Shown: piece after piece, positions 56,365-64,000 of the stretch
Position numbering within the stretch: position 1 is the stretch's first letter
How the letters are laid out: the number at the start of each line of letters is the position of its first letter
Assembly (NCBI RefSeq): GCF_030463535.1
Contig: NC_132898.1
Location: 24,088,162 to 24,152,161, forward strand
Origin: Salminus brasiliensis
Lineage: Eukaryota > Chordata > Actinopteri > Characiformes > Bryconidae
DNA length: 64,000 nucleotides
Direction of reading: 5' to 3'
The notes under the pieces: model-generated
Database searches by the model: none
What the model was told of the DNA's origin: nothing
What the model saw: only the letters and a program-made list of their open reading frames with translations
Program-made: the position numbers and the translations under genes

Positions 56365-59300
56365 AACACACATATATACATATACATATATATATATATA
56401 TATATATACATCTAGAATGAAATTCAAAAATAATTCATATCCAAAATGAAGTTCTAATAAATGCTAATCAAGAACAATGTTCCAGTAAAATTATATCCAG
56501 AATGATTTTTTAATAAATTGAACACCTACAATCCCTCATATCCTCAAGATGGCGATCAAATCCTATAGTCAGCAGCAGTAAAAATGTACATCATCATATT
56601 TAGAGTTGGATTAAATTCTACTGTGTTTAAACCACACTGATAAACATCTGCTCTTCTATACAAAATAACCCACCAAATACCCAACATGCTAACATGCTGC
56701 TCCACTAGAATGGACAGGGGCAGTGCATGGAGAGTTTCAGGAGAGTGCGTGTGTGTGTGGAATTTTGGCTCTGCAGTAAAAATAGCTGGGTGATGGCCTC
56801 TGGAGCTTTGATTATTAGAGCGGAAGAATCAGGAGAGGACAGCAAACGGAGGGAACACACACCCCTTCAAATACACGCTCACACATAAACACACCCCTTC
56901 GAATCTACACACACTCTCTGTGAGATCTGTGAGCTCTCCACTGAGAAGTGTGTAACGAAAGCTGAGAGTCAAATGAATTCTTAACCCAAACCAGCATAAT
57001 CTTGTCATATATAAATCACTACACAAGTTCTACACAGTTCACAACCATAACCAATATTATGCAACCAGCCATCCCGTCCCCTGTAGTAACATTACAATAT
57101 ATCTGGTGATACTCAGTCCTCAGATTTTCGGCAGCATTAGGATTAGGATTTGGACCAGAGATAGGGTTAAGATTAAGTTTAAGTTTAAAGTTAGGATTTG
57201 GAACAGTGTTAGATTTAAGGTTGAAGTTTAGATTTAATAACGGTGTGGGGGTTAGGATTAGATTTTGGATTGAGGTTAAAGTTAGAGATTGGATTAGTTT
57301 GTGGATTAAAACTGAGATCAAGGTTAAGATTAGTTTTAGGTCTAGGTTTTTAGTTTTGGTTTGAAGTTAGGGTTTAGGTTAAGATTAGGCTTTAGGCTAG
57401 GGTCAGGGTTGAGGTCAAATATTTCACTTGTTCCCAGTATTTATTTCAGCTGTACAGTGCAGGACTGAGGGGTCCGTACCTGGCCTTGTCAAAGTATTTT
57501 CCAGTGTAGGCCATTCCACAGGCTACGCCCAGCCCCTGACCCAGAGAACCCGTGGCCACATCCACAAACTGCTGCTTCTGTTACACACACACAAACACAC
57601 ACACATTTTATTTACTACATGTAGTGATGGATGTTATTGTATTATTGTATCTGAGTGAAGTTGTATCTAAACCCAACCTTACCCATACCCTTTCTAACCT
57701 TAAACCTAACCCTAATAACTCTAACCTTAACCCATTAACTTTTATACTAACCGTAACCGACTAATCCTAATCGTAAATATACTAACCATAATCTTAACCA
57801 TACTAACACTAATCTTAATCCTAACTCTACTAACTGAAACCTTAACCAAACTAACCCTAATCATATCCCGGCTAACCCTAAACATACCCTTACTAATCCT
57901 AATCCTAACCCTACTATCTCTAATCTTAACCATATTAACCATCATCATAAACCTAATCCTGTGTGTGTAGATATCACAGCATTGTGTCTCTTTAAACAAA
58001 GTGTGTGTGTTTATCGTAGGTCACCTACAGTACAGAACATACAGGTAGAAGATATGTTCTTCCTATAGATCTGCTGAACTAGAGCTTCTCTTTCTCATAC
58101 AGCCCCCTTCCCCTTTCTAAAGTAGATACTGCAGCTGATGCTGATCCCAGATCATCCCAGTAACTCACAGGTGTGGGGTGGCCCTCCAGGGCAGAGTCCA
58201 CCTGGCACATACTGACCAGTTCACTCTCCTTCAGAAAGCCAGTCTCTGTCCACATCGAGTACAGAGCCGGGGCAGCGTGACCCTGAGGGCAGAAACACAG
58301 AACAGCTACATAAAGCTAACGTGAATCAGACATCATAAGGCATTTTCCTTTTACACCATGAGGTACACTATAAGGACAAAAGTATTGGGACACCTGTTCA
58401 TTCATTGTTTCTTCTGAAATTAAGGGTATTAAATAAGTTTAACTGTATCTACTGTCCAGGGAAGAATGCTTGCAACTAGATTTTGGAGCGTTGCTGTGAG
58501 GATTTGACTGCATTCTGCAAATGAGCTACAGTCTGCAAGTGCACACCAACAAAGTGCACCAGTACTTAGGTGTTTCTGATAGCCTGCGAGCAAAACGCCC
58601 AGTGAACATCCTGTAAGCAGCGCATGTGATGTTTTTGTTATTTTGTGCAGTCATACCTTGGACAGTACAAAGCGGTCATTGTTGGGGTTTTTGGGGTCAT
58701 CTGGTCTGTATTTCATGGTATGGAAGAAAAGGACGGACATGATCTCGGCCACACTGCAGCATGATGTGGGATGTCTGGAACAGAGAAGCACCAATGAGTT
58801 TTAACACACTGACCGCTGCTGTTTGAGTGGTCACACAACGTAAGGAACAGCAGCTAGTTTTCAAGATGCTGATACAACAGCAACCATATAAAGCGCTTAG
58901 AGAATCAACAGATTATGTAACATTCACACTGCTCAATGACATCATCTCTCACACATATACACACACACACTGAGGGAACAGGGTGACCTCACAATATACA
59001 CAATATAAAGACCAACTGCCAGATTCACGTGACTACATGATGCATAGTTTCTCCACTGATATACACACACATACACCCACACACTCAGTACTCTTGACTT
59101 GTCTGAAAAGGATAATACGATTAGTGTTGTTGAGCCTGAATCTAAAATCAGGCCCAGGCCCAGGTTCCAACCAAGACACCCAACTGGCACCTCGTTATCT
59201 GGCTGTAGTAAACACCCCCCCCACTGAAGGACGACACTCAGGGTCAGAACCTGAGCACCAACATTCACCCAGCAGAGAATAACGCCTCTAATCACCGTTG

Positions 59301-61432
59301 GTTATTTTTCATATTTGTCTTTACAGTATACTAGCTATTGGATTTTGTCGGACCACCCTCAAGCATCATACTCAGGACCGTTTCTTGCTAGAAGTGGTGT
59401 AAACAGTAGCTTAAGCCCCCAAGCCACAAAGGGGTCTTATAAGGAGTAGTGGGGTTGCTGACAATCAATGACTCTAGGTGACAATCTATATAAGAATAAT
59501 ATATATAAATATTCAGAGCAAAACGTCAACTTTAGCCTAGCATGCTATCTTGCTAAGCCAGGGCCAATGGGCTAATGCAAGCCAACATGGTTAACAGGGT
59601 GAGGACTCTAACTAACAGTGACCTATCAAGCTTATGAGATGGATAGGTTGAGGCTATAAAAGTACATGGAGGACAGCAGCCTGCACGATTCAGCCTCTGG
59701 CGCAGTGAGAAAAGCTCTCCGAGAGGAAACGTGACTTGTGTGAACATGATATTTGCATTACTCTCCTCGATCACTTCATCAAAGAGTCTGACCTGAGCGC
59801 AGGTGCACAGCATTAGCATTCTCAATGCTTCACGCCAGCTAGCGGTCAGTAACTGCCACAGCCAAAATAGCCTTTACATAATCGCAGCTCTCTCTGATAG
59901 GAGGGTTTACATAACTACAGCTCTCTGATTGGACGTTCAGCTCTGGCAGAAAGAGGCAAAGAGGTCAAATGATCTGCAAAGTCATAGGCTAATTCTACAT
60001 AGCCTACACTTAGCCTAAATAAAGGTGCTACACAAGGTTGTTGGTTCTTTGAGCGATGCCATAGAAGAACCACTTTGGTAAGAAGCTACTCATACCTCTC
60101 TGCTTCACATGGAAGCAAATGAGGTGACACACATGCAGCACACAAAGCACACAGACCAGCCCAGTTTATAAAGCTTTTATGTCTTTATGAATAAGAAACA
60201 TGACAAAAGTACACTATATGGAAAAAGTATTGGGACACCTGCTCATTCTTAGTAACTATCTTTACTGTCCAGAGAGGGCTTTCTATTAGTACTGGATGGA
60301 GCACCATCCATCATTCCAGAGAACACATTTCCACTGCTCCACAGCTTAATTCTGGGGGGCTTTGTACCCCTCCAGCCTTCGCCTAGAATTAGGCATGGTG
60401 CCAATAGGTTAATTTTAATCGGCTCCAAAGAGTCCTATTCCATTGGCAATATTTCCCTACAGGGACTAACCAAGCCATGTGTGGGCATTTGCACATCTGT
60501 GTCAACAAGGGGTGTTACTAGCCGAATGTATTCATTAGAAGGGGTGTCCACAATTATTTGGACATACAGTGCATCTGAATAGATCTGAATGGAGTTCATT
60601 AACAGTGTAAGATCTGCAGCATCTAAGCACAGTGTATTGGTACATACAAAAATAAGACTCTGCTCTAGATCAAGCTTTATTAGCATGTGTATTCAGAATA
60701 CAGCGCAAAACACAATGAAACCTTTACACTTCAGCAGCATCGCTACAGATAACGAGTACACGGGAGGCAGCAGGGGACTGGGCTACTGAACGAACGAGAA
60801 GGATCTTACACATACGAGAGGACACCAAGTAACAGTTAAAAATGGTGAAGCTGAAGCTGACGGCTGGAACGCATAGCTTATATGGATAATGCCACAGTAC
60901 AGTTACAATATACACATCAGTGATCCCCTGAATTCTTTATTTCTTCACCATTTTCATTTTTATTAAACAGAGGTTCCCTTTTTGTATTCTAAGCAAACAG
61001 GGATCTAGAGAATACACCTCGGTACAACAGTAGAACAGTAGAATGGTGCTTTACAGAACCATCTACAAAAGATTTCCAATGTGAAAAACCCTTTAATCAG
61101 GCAAAAAATACATAGTAATACTATTACTGATAATAGTTATTTCAGTTGGCATGATTCTAAATAGCAATTTATATTAATTGTTATTTTTTAATTATTATTA
61201 TTATTATTATTATACAATAATACATAACTACAGATCCACTTTTGATGCTATACAGAACCACCTGCATCTGAGTTTTATATAGAACAATTGATTTTTACTA
61301 AAGAACCCTTAAAGAACCCTTTATAAGGAGTGTGTGCTATTGTTTACTGTTCACTGATGTGAATGGTAGTGTGTGTATAAACATACTGTAGCTTTATTTA
61401 AAAAGCTATTATTATTATTGTTATTGTTATTG

Positions 61433-61463
<31 letters not shown>

Positions 61464-61950
61464 ACAATGGGTTCTAAATAGTCCTAAAAAAACCTGTAAT
61501 TATACATCTCTTTTCGATGCTATACAGAACCACTCTGAACGGCACAGTGTGTATGAACCCAGTTTTTTTTTTATAAAGATATTATTATTATGATATATAC
61601 TTTATTTATCACTTTCCCTTAAAAACACATTCTAATTGCCTTTTATACCTTTATTTAATCTGGTTTTAAAAAATAAAGTTTATAAGTGTTCTTTTTTCAC
61701 CTGTTCCTAGATCTCTGCTCTCTTCTTTCATTCCACAACAACAAAGACTCTGTTCCACTACATGCTTGTGAGTGAGTGTGTGTTTGTGTGTGTGTTTATG
61801 CTGGTTTTTATACATTCTGGCAAAAGTCTAAGCTTATGCTTAAGTTTAAGTTTAGGGTTTTAAAGTGACTGTATCACATTGCAGGTTCCCAATGTGTGTT
61901 ATTGTGTGTGCAGATGTATAATGTATGTTACAGTGTGTTAATGTCTGGGC

Positions 61951-61983
<33 letters not shown>

Positions 61984-62100
61984 AGGCTCCTACCCGCTGC
62001 CGGCTGCAGTTGTTGCCCTGATGGAGTTGATGCGGAGGCGGTGGGCGATGTTCCGGAGCGCCTGCACTGTGGCCTGGTCCGGTTTATGATAATCCTCCAT
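44309..62100 (-). CDS. tkt: Transketolase (EC 2.2.1.1), 14 coding exons
   Basis: Exons (minus strand): 61994-62100, 58657-58774, 58169-58282, 57480-57577, 55615-55806, 55182-55300, 54143-54339, 53357-53521, 49110-49266, 47304-47434, 46529-46612, 46226-46319, 45859-45981, 44309-44496; 1887 nt, 628 aa plus stop (human 623), all GT-AG and in phase. It is a thiamine-diphosphate enzyme of the non-oxidative pentose phosphate pathway that moves two-carbon units between sugar phosphates in the cytosol. Seen: GSGHPT (His37), GHAAP (His77), GHPTP (His110), the cofactor motif [20 protein letters not shown] with Asp155 and Asn185, WHAK (His258), AEQNM (Glu367, the catalytic glutamate), [15 protein letters not shown] and the C-terminal fold ending [12 protein letters not shown]. 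The TPP region missing from TKTL1-like proteins is intact. The fish paralogue (a or b) cannot be told. Introns carry a 41-bp minisatellite and telomere-like repeats. Confidence 0.97.
44696..44709 (-). promoter_or_regulatory. CTCF-like core motif
   Basis: The reverse strand reads CCACTAGGAGGCGC, matching the CTCF core at 13 of 14 positions. It lies in the last tkt intron and faces the motif at 41073. Confidence 0.4.
44993..45048. repeat. (CT)n microsatellite
   Basis: A run of CT units with one TTT interruption, in the last tkt intron. Confidence 0.95.
46838..47260. mobile_element. Short transposon copy with 'TGTTTGTGGACACCCC' end
   Basis: The left end is 'gatgtttgtggacacccctt'. Internal blocks include 'aatgcattta', 'ggcaccatgcctaatggcag', 'gggctagaggggtataaagc' and 'ttccctggacagtagggaca'. 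The right end (about 47220-47260) is worn ('atgaatgagcagatgttccc'). It lies in tkt intron 10. Confidence 0.6.
47610..48080. repeat. Degenerate tandem array, about 60-bp unit with 'ATTCATACTGGATT'
   Basis: About seven diverged copies of a unit combining 'gattcatactggattaaaat', CACTCCATA and 'tactgtcagactgtaaaaac', in tkt intron 9. Confidence 0.75.
48554..48935. mobile_element. Complete short transposon, about 380 bp
   Basis: The left end 'cactatatggacaaatgttt' and right end 'aaatacttttgtctgtatag' are imperfect inverted repeats. The interior holds 'gagaagtattgccaatagaa', 'ccaggcgtgggctagagggt' and 'atccaatacttttaggagga'. There is no open frame, so it is a MITE-type copy. It lies in tkt intron 9. 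Confidence 0.7.
49450..49690. repeat. Second copy of the dispersed repeat at 13.23 kb
   Basis: Same block order as 13230-13440 ('gtgccccctcatggacagga', 'acacaaatatgact', 'ttacgcagttctgga', 'gaagctgctattttaaggtg'), with an insertion of about 80 bp before the last block. It lies in tkt intron 8. Confidence 0.5.
51045..51160 (+). mobile_element. 3' end of a non-LTR retrotransposon with (CTAT)n tail
   Basis: 'tttccctgtgggataaataa' leads into tandem TCTA units (51122-51157), a common 3' terminus of fish LINEs. Only the tail is present. It lies in tkt intron 8. Confidence 0.45.
52060..53310. repeat. 41-bp minisatellite, about 30 copies
   Basis: The unit combines 'ggaatattaggagctggaat', ACCTGACTTGG and 'ctgtgcagtt'. 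Copies are highly similar, with a few variant types (CTTTGCTG, CTTTTTATTG, a 'gcagaaatatcaggcacagt' variant) that recur in order, pointing to block duplications. The array ends about 50 bp from the donor of tkt exon 8, in intron 8. Confidence 0.95.
54950..55090. repeat. Short degenerate stretch of the 'TTCAGTAACTA' family
   Basis: 'tagtagttaccaaatgattt' and 'aaatactgaataat' units resemble the inverted array at 28.29 kb. Weak, about 140 bp, in tkt intron 6. Confidence 0.4.
56274..56412. repeat. Palindromic (TA)n microsatellite
   Basis: A central (TA)n run at about 56312-56361 is flanked by 'tatatatgtgtgtttgtata' on the left and its reverse complement 'tatacaaacacacatatata' on the right, so the whole block of about 110 bp is one imperfect palindrome. 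It lies in tkt intron 4. Confidence 0.9.
57125..57415. repeat. Telomere-like degenerate repeat, TTAGGG orientation
   Basis: About 290 bp of units such as ggattagg, 'gttaggatttgg', 'gttagggtttaggttaagat' and 'aggctagggtcagggt'. It is a degenerate interstitial (TTAGGG)-like array, G-rich on the plus strand, ending 65 bp from tkt exon 4 on its downstream (intron 4) side. Confidence 0.75.
57665..57960. repeat. Telomere-like degenerate repeat, CCCTAA orientation
   Basis: About 295 bp of units such as 'aaacctaaccctaataactc', 'aatcctaaccctacta' and cttaacc, C-rich on the plus strand. It starts 88 bp on the other side of tkt exon 4, in intron 3, and is the inverse of the array at 57125-57415. Confidence 0.8.
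58366..58470. mobile_element. Left end of a short transposon
   Basis: 'cactataaggacaaaagtat' followed by TGGGACACCTGTTCATTCATTG and 'tttaactgtatctactgtcc'. The right end is not recognisable. It lies in tkt intron 1. Confidence 0.5.
60210..60573. mobile_element. Complete short transposon, about 360 bp
   Basis: The left end 'tacactatatggaaaaagta' and right end 'ttatttggacatacagtgca' are imperfect inverted repeats. The interior (in reverse relative to 48554) holds 'gctttgtacccctccagcct', 'ttaggcatggtgccaatagg' and 'gcaatatttccctacaggga'. There is no open frame. It lies in tkt intron 1. Confidence 0.7.
61952..61981. repeat. (GT)n microsatellite beside tkt exon 1
   Basis: About 14 GT units lying 12 bp downstream of the tkt exon 1 donor (in transcript sense, (AC)n). 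Confidence 0.95.
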
Positions 62101-62177
62101 AACTGCAGAGTGATCAGTGGGACAGAGAAAGAGAGAGAGAGAGGGAGAGGGGAGAAAGAGCAGCTACTCACCCAACC

Positions 62178-62221
<44 letters not shown>

Positions 62222-62900
62222 TGTGTGAGTGTGTGTGTGTATGTGTGACAGAGAGAGCAAGAGACAGGGAGGAGGAGAAAGAGAGGCAGATTTACACAGA
62301 TGCAGGCTGGCAGGGAGGCACAGACACACACGCACAGTCTCAAGTGGTAAAGTGTATTAACTATGACAAGGCATGTGGGCGTGTGCCTGAGAGTGTGCAT
62401 GTGTATATGTGAGATCAGGAGACGGGTGATTTATCAGTGTAGTCCCGATACCAATACCGATACTGTAATGCTGGGCGATATGAATGCAACCTGATATTAT
62501 GATACTTACTAAATACATAACTGTATGGAACGATATTCAGCATTAAATGCATTACTAAAATGAAAAGGTTCAGAATTAATGAACGTTATGAGTTAACATC
62601 GTAATCTGTTCTTTAAGAATGGAAGAAACAGGGGGAGGCCTTCCTGTTCTCAGACTCCTGAACCCTGGCTCCTGAGGGCTGTGGCATTAATGGCATTTAA
62701 ACATATGATCTGCCATTTCTTGACAAGCAGGCAGTTTACCACCTTAGAGCTGTGAAACCATACAAATTTTATGTAATTTAATATTTTGATGTATATTAAT
62801 ATTTAGATCTAGAGTGGAGCAACTGTCTAACTGCTGCTCAGCAAGAGCTTATAAATTCAAATGACTGAAAACGGGGAGTGGAGTTCTTACCTGCAGATGG
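62101..62900 (-). promoter_or_regulatory. Upstream region of tkt, promoter not resolved
   Basis: The ATG at 62100 is preceded on the minus strand by 'gatcactctgcag' and TT, which could be a splice acceptor. A strong donor-like CTGCAG|GTAAGA on the minus strand lies at about 62893. tkt may therefore have a non-coding first exon ending at 62894, with GA, (GT)n and low-complexity sequence (62118-62280) in the intron between. No TATA box or GC box is evident at either place. Confidence 0.25.
62177..62245. repeat. (GT)n microsatellite
   Basis: An imperfect GT run with ATGT and GAGT interruptions upstream of the tkt ATG. Confidence 0.9.
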
Positions 62901-63349
62901 GAATAGACAGTAAACAGATGAAGGGGGAGGAGCCTAAACATCTTAAACAATCAGTTAGTTAATCAGTTTTAGCTGCAGCTCATTTACTAGTTTTTGAGGC
63001 TTAACTCAACATGTATTGTTGTTCAAACTGAGACGCAGAATTGAAAAATGTGATTAGGAGAACTTTTAATTGAACTAGGTTGAGTTGACTCTGCTCTGAT
63101 TTGACACTTTTGCACGTTGCAGTGTATCTTGACTTTAAGGTACATGGTAAACATGGTAAAAGTGTTGTAGGTCTCAGTACACAGTGAAGATGCAGTTGGG
63201 TGATTTGATATCTTGTTTATGTAAAATTGTTGATTTGTGAGCACTGTCCCACATACATACCTTTAATTCAAATCACAGTGCACGACACAGAGGGCAGTGC
63301 TGTGCATTCAGTCGATGTATATGCAGTTAAATATCTGTACACGTCTGTT

Positions 63350-63415
63350 AAAATAACACACAATTTACATATAAGGCAGATGCTCTTATTCAGAGCGATG
63401 TACACATAAATCTGA
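63350..63415 (-). mobile_element. Fragment of an L2-type SINE tail (inverted)
   Basis: 'ggcagatgctcttattcaga' followed by GCGATGTACA is the reverse complement of the SINE tail seen intact at 7732-7783. Only the tail remains. Confidence 0.5.
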
Positions 63416-63499
63416 GGGTCATCTGCGCCTGTCCAATCCTTTACATTAATGTCAGAACACTGGTGAAAATGGTTAATTTGAGGGTTTGTGGCGTTCATT

Positions 63500-63960
63500 T
63501 AGAGTCAAACTCCAGCTCAGAATGGATCAGGTTTACGTGTTTCCAATTTTCCAGCTTCCAAAAGCAGTAGAGCTTCTGTAGAGCTGAACATTTACCTCAG
63601 CTCTGTGTGAGGTATCACTTTGTTTATGTTGCAGTAAACAGTAAACTGTCTCAATTATTTCAATGACAGACCCAGTAGGGGGCGCTAGTACTTACAAGCA
63701 TATAAATAAACCCTGTCTAGGGAATAAATTGAGCTGTAAAAGCTGCACTTATGTTGCTTTTGGGCTGTAAAGCTAAAAGTACTCTAGTTCAGAATTGATA
63801 AGGTTTTATATTTCACCTGTTTTCAGCTTCCAAAAGATCTCTTTTCTGACAAAGCCAGTAGGCGGCGTCAGTATTTGCAGGAGTAAAACGTCTTGAACAG
63901 GCTGCCTGTCCACGCAATCCTTTACATGGTTAGCTTATAAGCACCACGTTCACCAATATA
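63500..63960. repeat. Diverged tandem duplication carrying two CTCF-like motifs
   Basis: Blocks around 'cagcttccaaaag', 'tcagaatggatcaggttta' and 'cagtagggggcg' at 63500-63690 recur at 63785-63880 ('cagcttccaaaagatc', 'tcagaattgataaggtttta', 'cagtaggcggcg'). This suggests an old duplication with a period near 200-300 bp. Confidence 0.45.
63672..63685 (+). promoter_or_regulatory. CTCF-like core motif (perfect match)
   Basis: CCAGTAGGGGGCGC fits CCASYAGRKGGCRS at all 14 positions. It lies 1.6 kb upstream of the tkt start codon. A weaker copy (CCAGTAGGCGGCGT) follows at 63855-63868. Confidence 0.5.
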
Positions 63961-64000
63961 ATCAATAGCCACATTAGGAACGTCTAATTGACGTTCAACA

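Noticed and set aside
57019-57321. 100-aa minus-strand frame rich in asparagine, proline and leucine
   Set aside because: Translation of the degenerate telomere-like repeat beside tkt exon 4. The 85-aa arginine-valine-serine frame at 57742-57999 has the same origin.

Overview
The window is genomic DNA from a vertebrate and almost certainly a teleost fish. Its genes are split into many short exons with GT-AG introns. The introns are AT-rich and loaded with dinucleotide repeats, minisatellites, tRNA-derived SINEs and small DNA transposons. Encoded proteins match vertebrate families along their length. The transposon and SINE types (a Tc1 with a DD34E transposase, SINEs with an L2-type tail, short elements whose ends contain a 'GGACAAAAGTATTGGGACACC'-type motif) are typical of ray-finned fish. 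An otophysan (characin or catfish group) is my best guess, but this is inference only.

Layout. (1) 1-1260 (+): possible last exon, 3' UTR and poly(A) signal of a gene entering from the left; by mammalian synteny this could be ninj1. (2) 4909-8643 (-): card19, five exons, 155 aa, including a 7-nt first coding exon and a transmembrane exon. (3) 8.9-14.7 kb: gene-poor, with an inverted-repeat transposon, (GT)n and one unassigned open segment at 10911-11053 (-). (4) 14738-34915 (-): bicd2, eight exons, 868 aa, with a 12.8-kb first intron that hosts a Tc1 transposon with an uninterrupted transposase gene. Its promoter carries a ZNF143/SBF-type site and a full CRE. (5) 37040-40059 (+): a small four-helix membrane protein gene that I do not recognise (147 aa, MARVEL/CMTM-like layout). 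(6) 44309-62100 (-): tkt, transketolase, fourteen exons, 628 aa, all thiamine diphosphate and catalytic residues retained. (7) 62.1-64 kb: region upstream of tkt with repeats and a CTCF-like motif.

The gene models were assembled by hand from splice signals and frame. For card19, bicd2, tkt and the tetraspan gene the exon lengths sum to an exact multiple of three with every intron phase matched. This is strong internal support, but no alignment or transcript was available.

The genes do not form a pathway: CARD19 is a mitochondrial CARD protein, BICD2 a dynein-dynactin cargo adaptor and TKT a pentose-phosphate enzyme. Human CARD19 and BICD2 both lie at 9q22.31, whereas human TKT lies at 3p21, so bicd2-tkt adjacency is a fish-side arrangement. 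No prokaryotic-type system (operon, CRISPR, phage) is present. The most interesting leftovers are the unrecognised tetraspan gene, the unassigned exon-like segment at 10.9 kb, inverted telomere-like repeats flanking tkt exon 4, a set of CTCF-like motifs around the gene boundaries, and several dispersed repeat families represented more than once in this one window.
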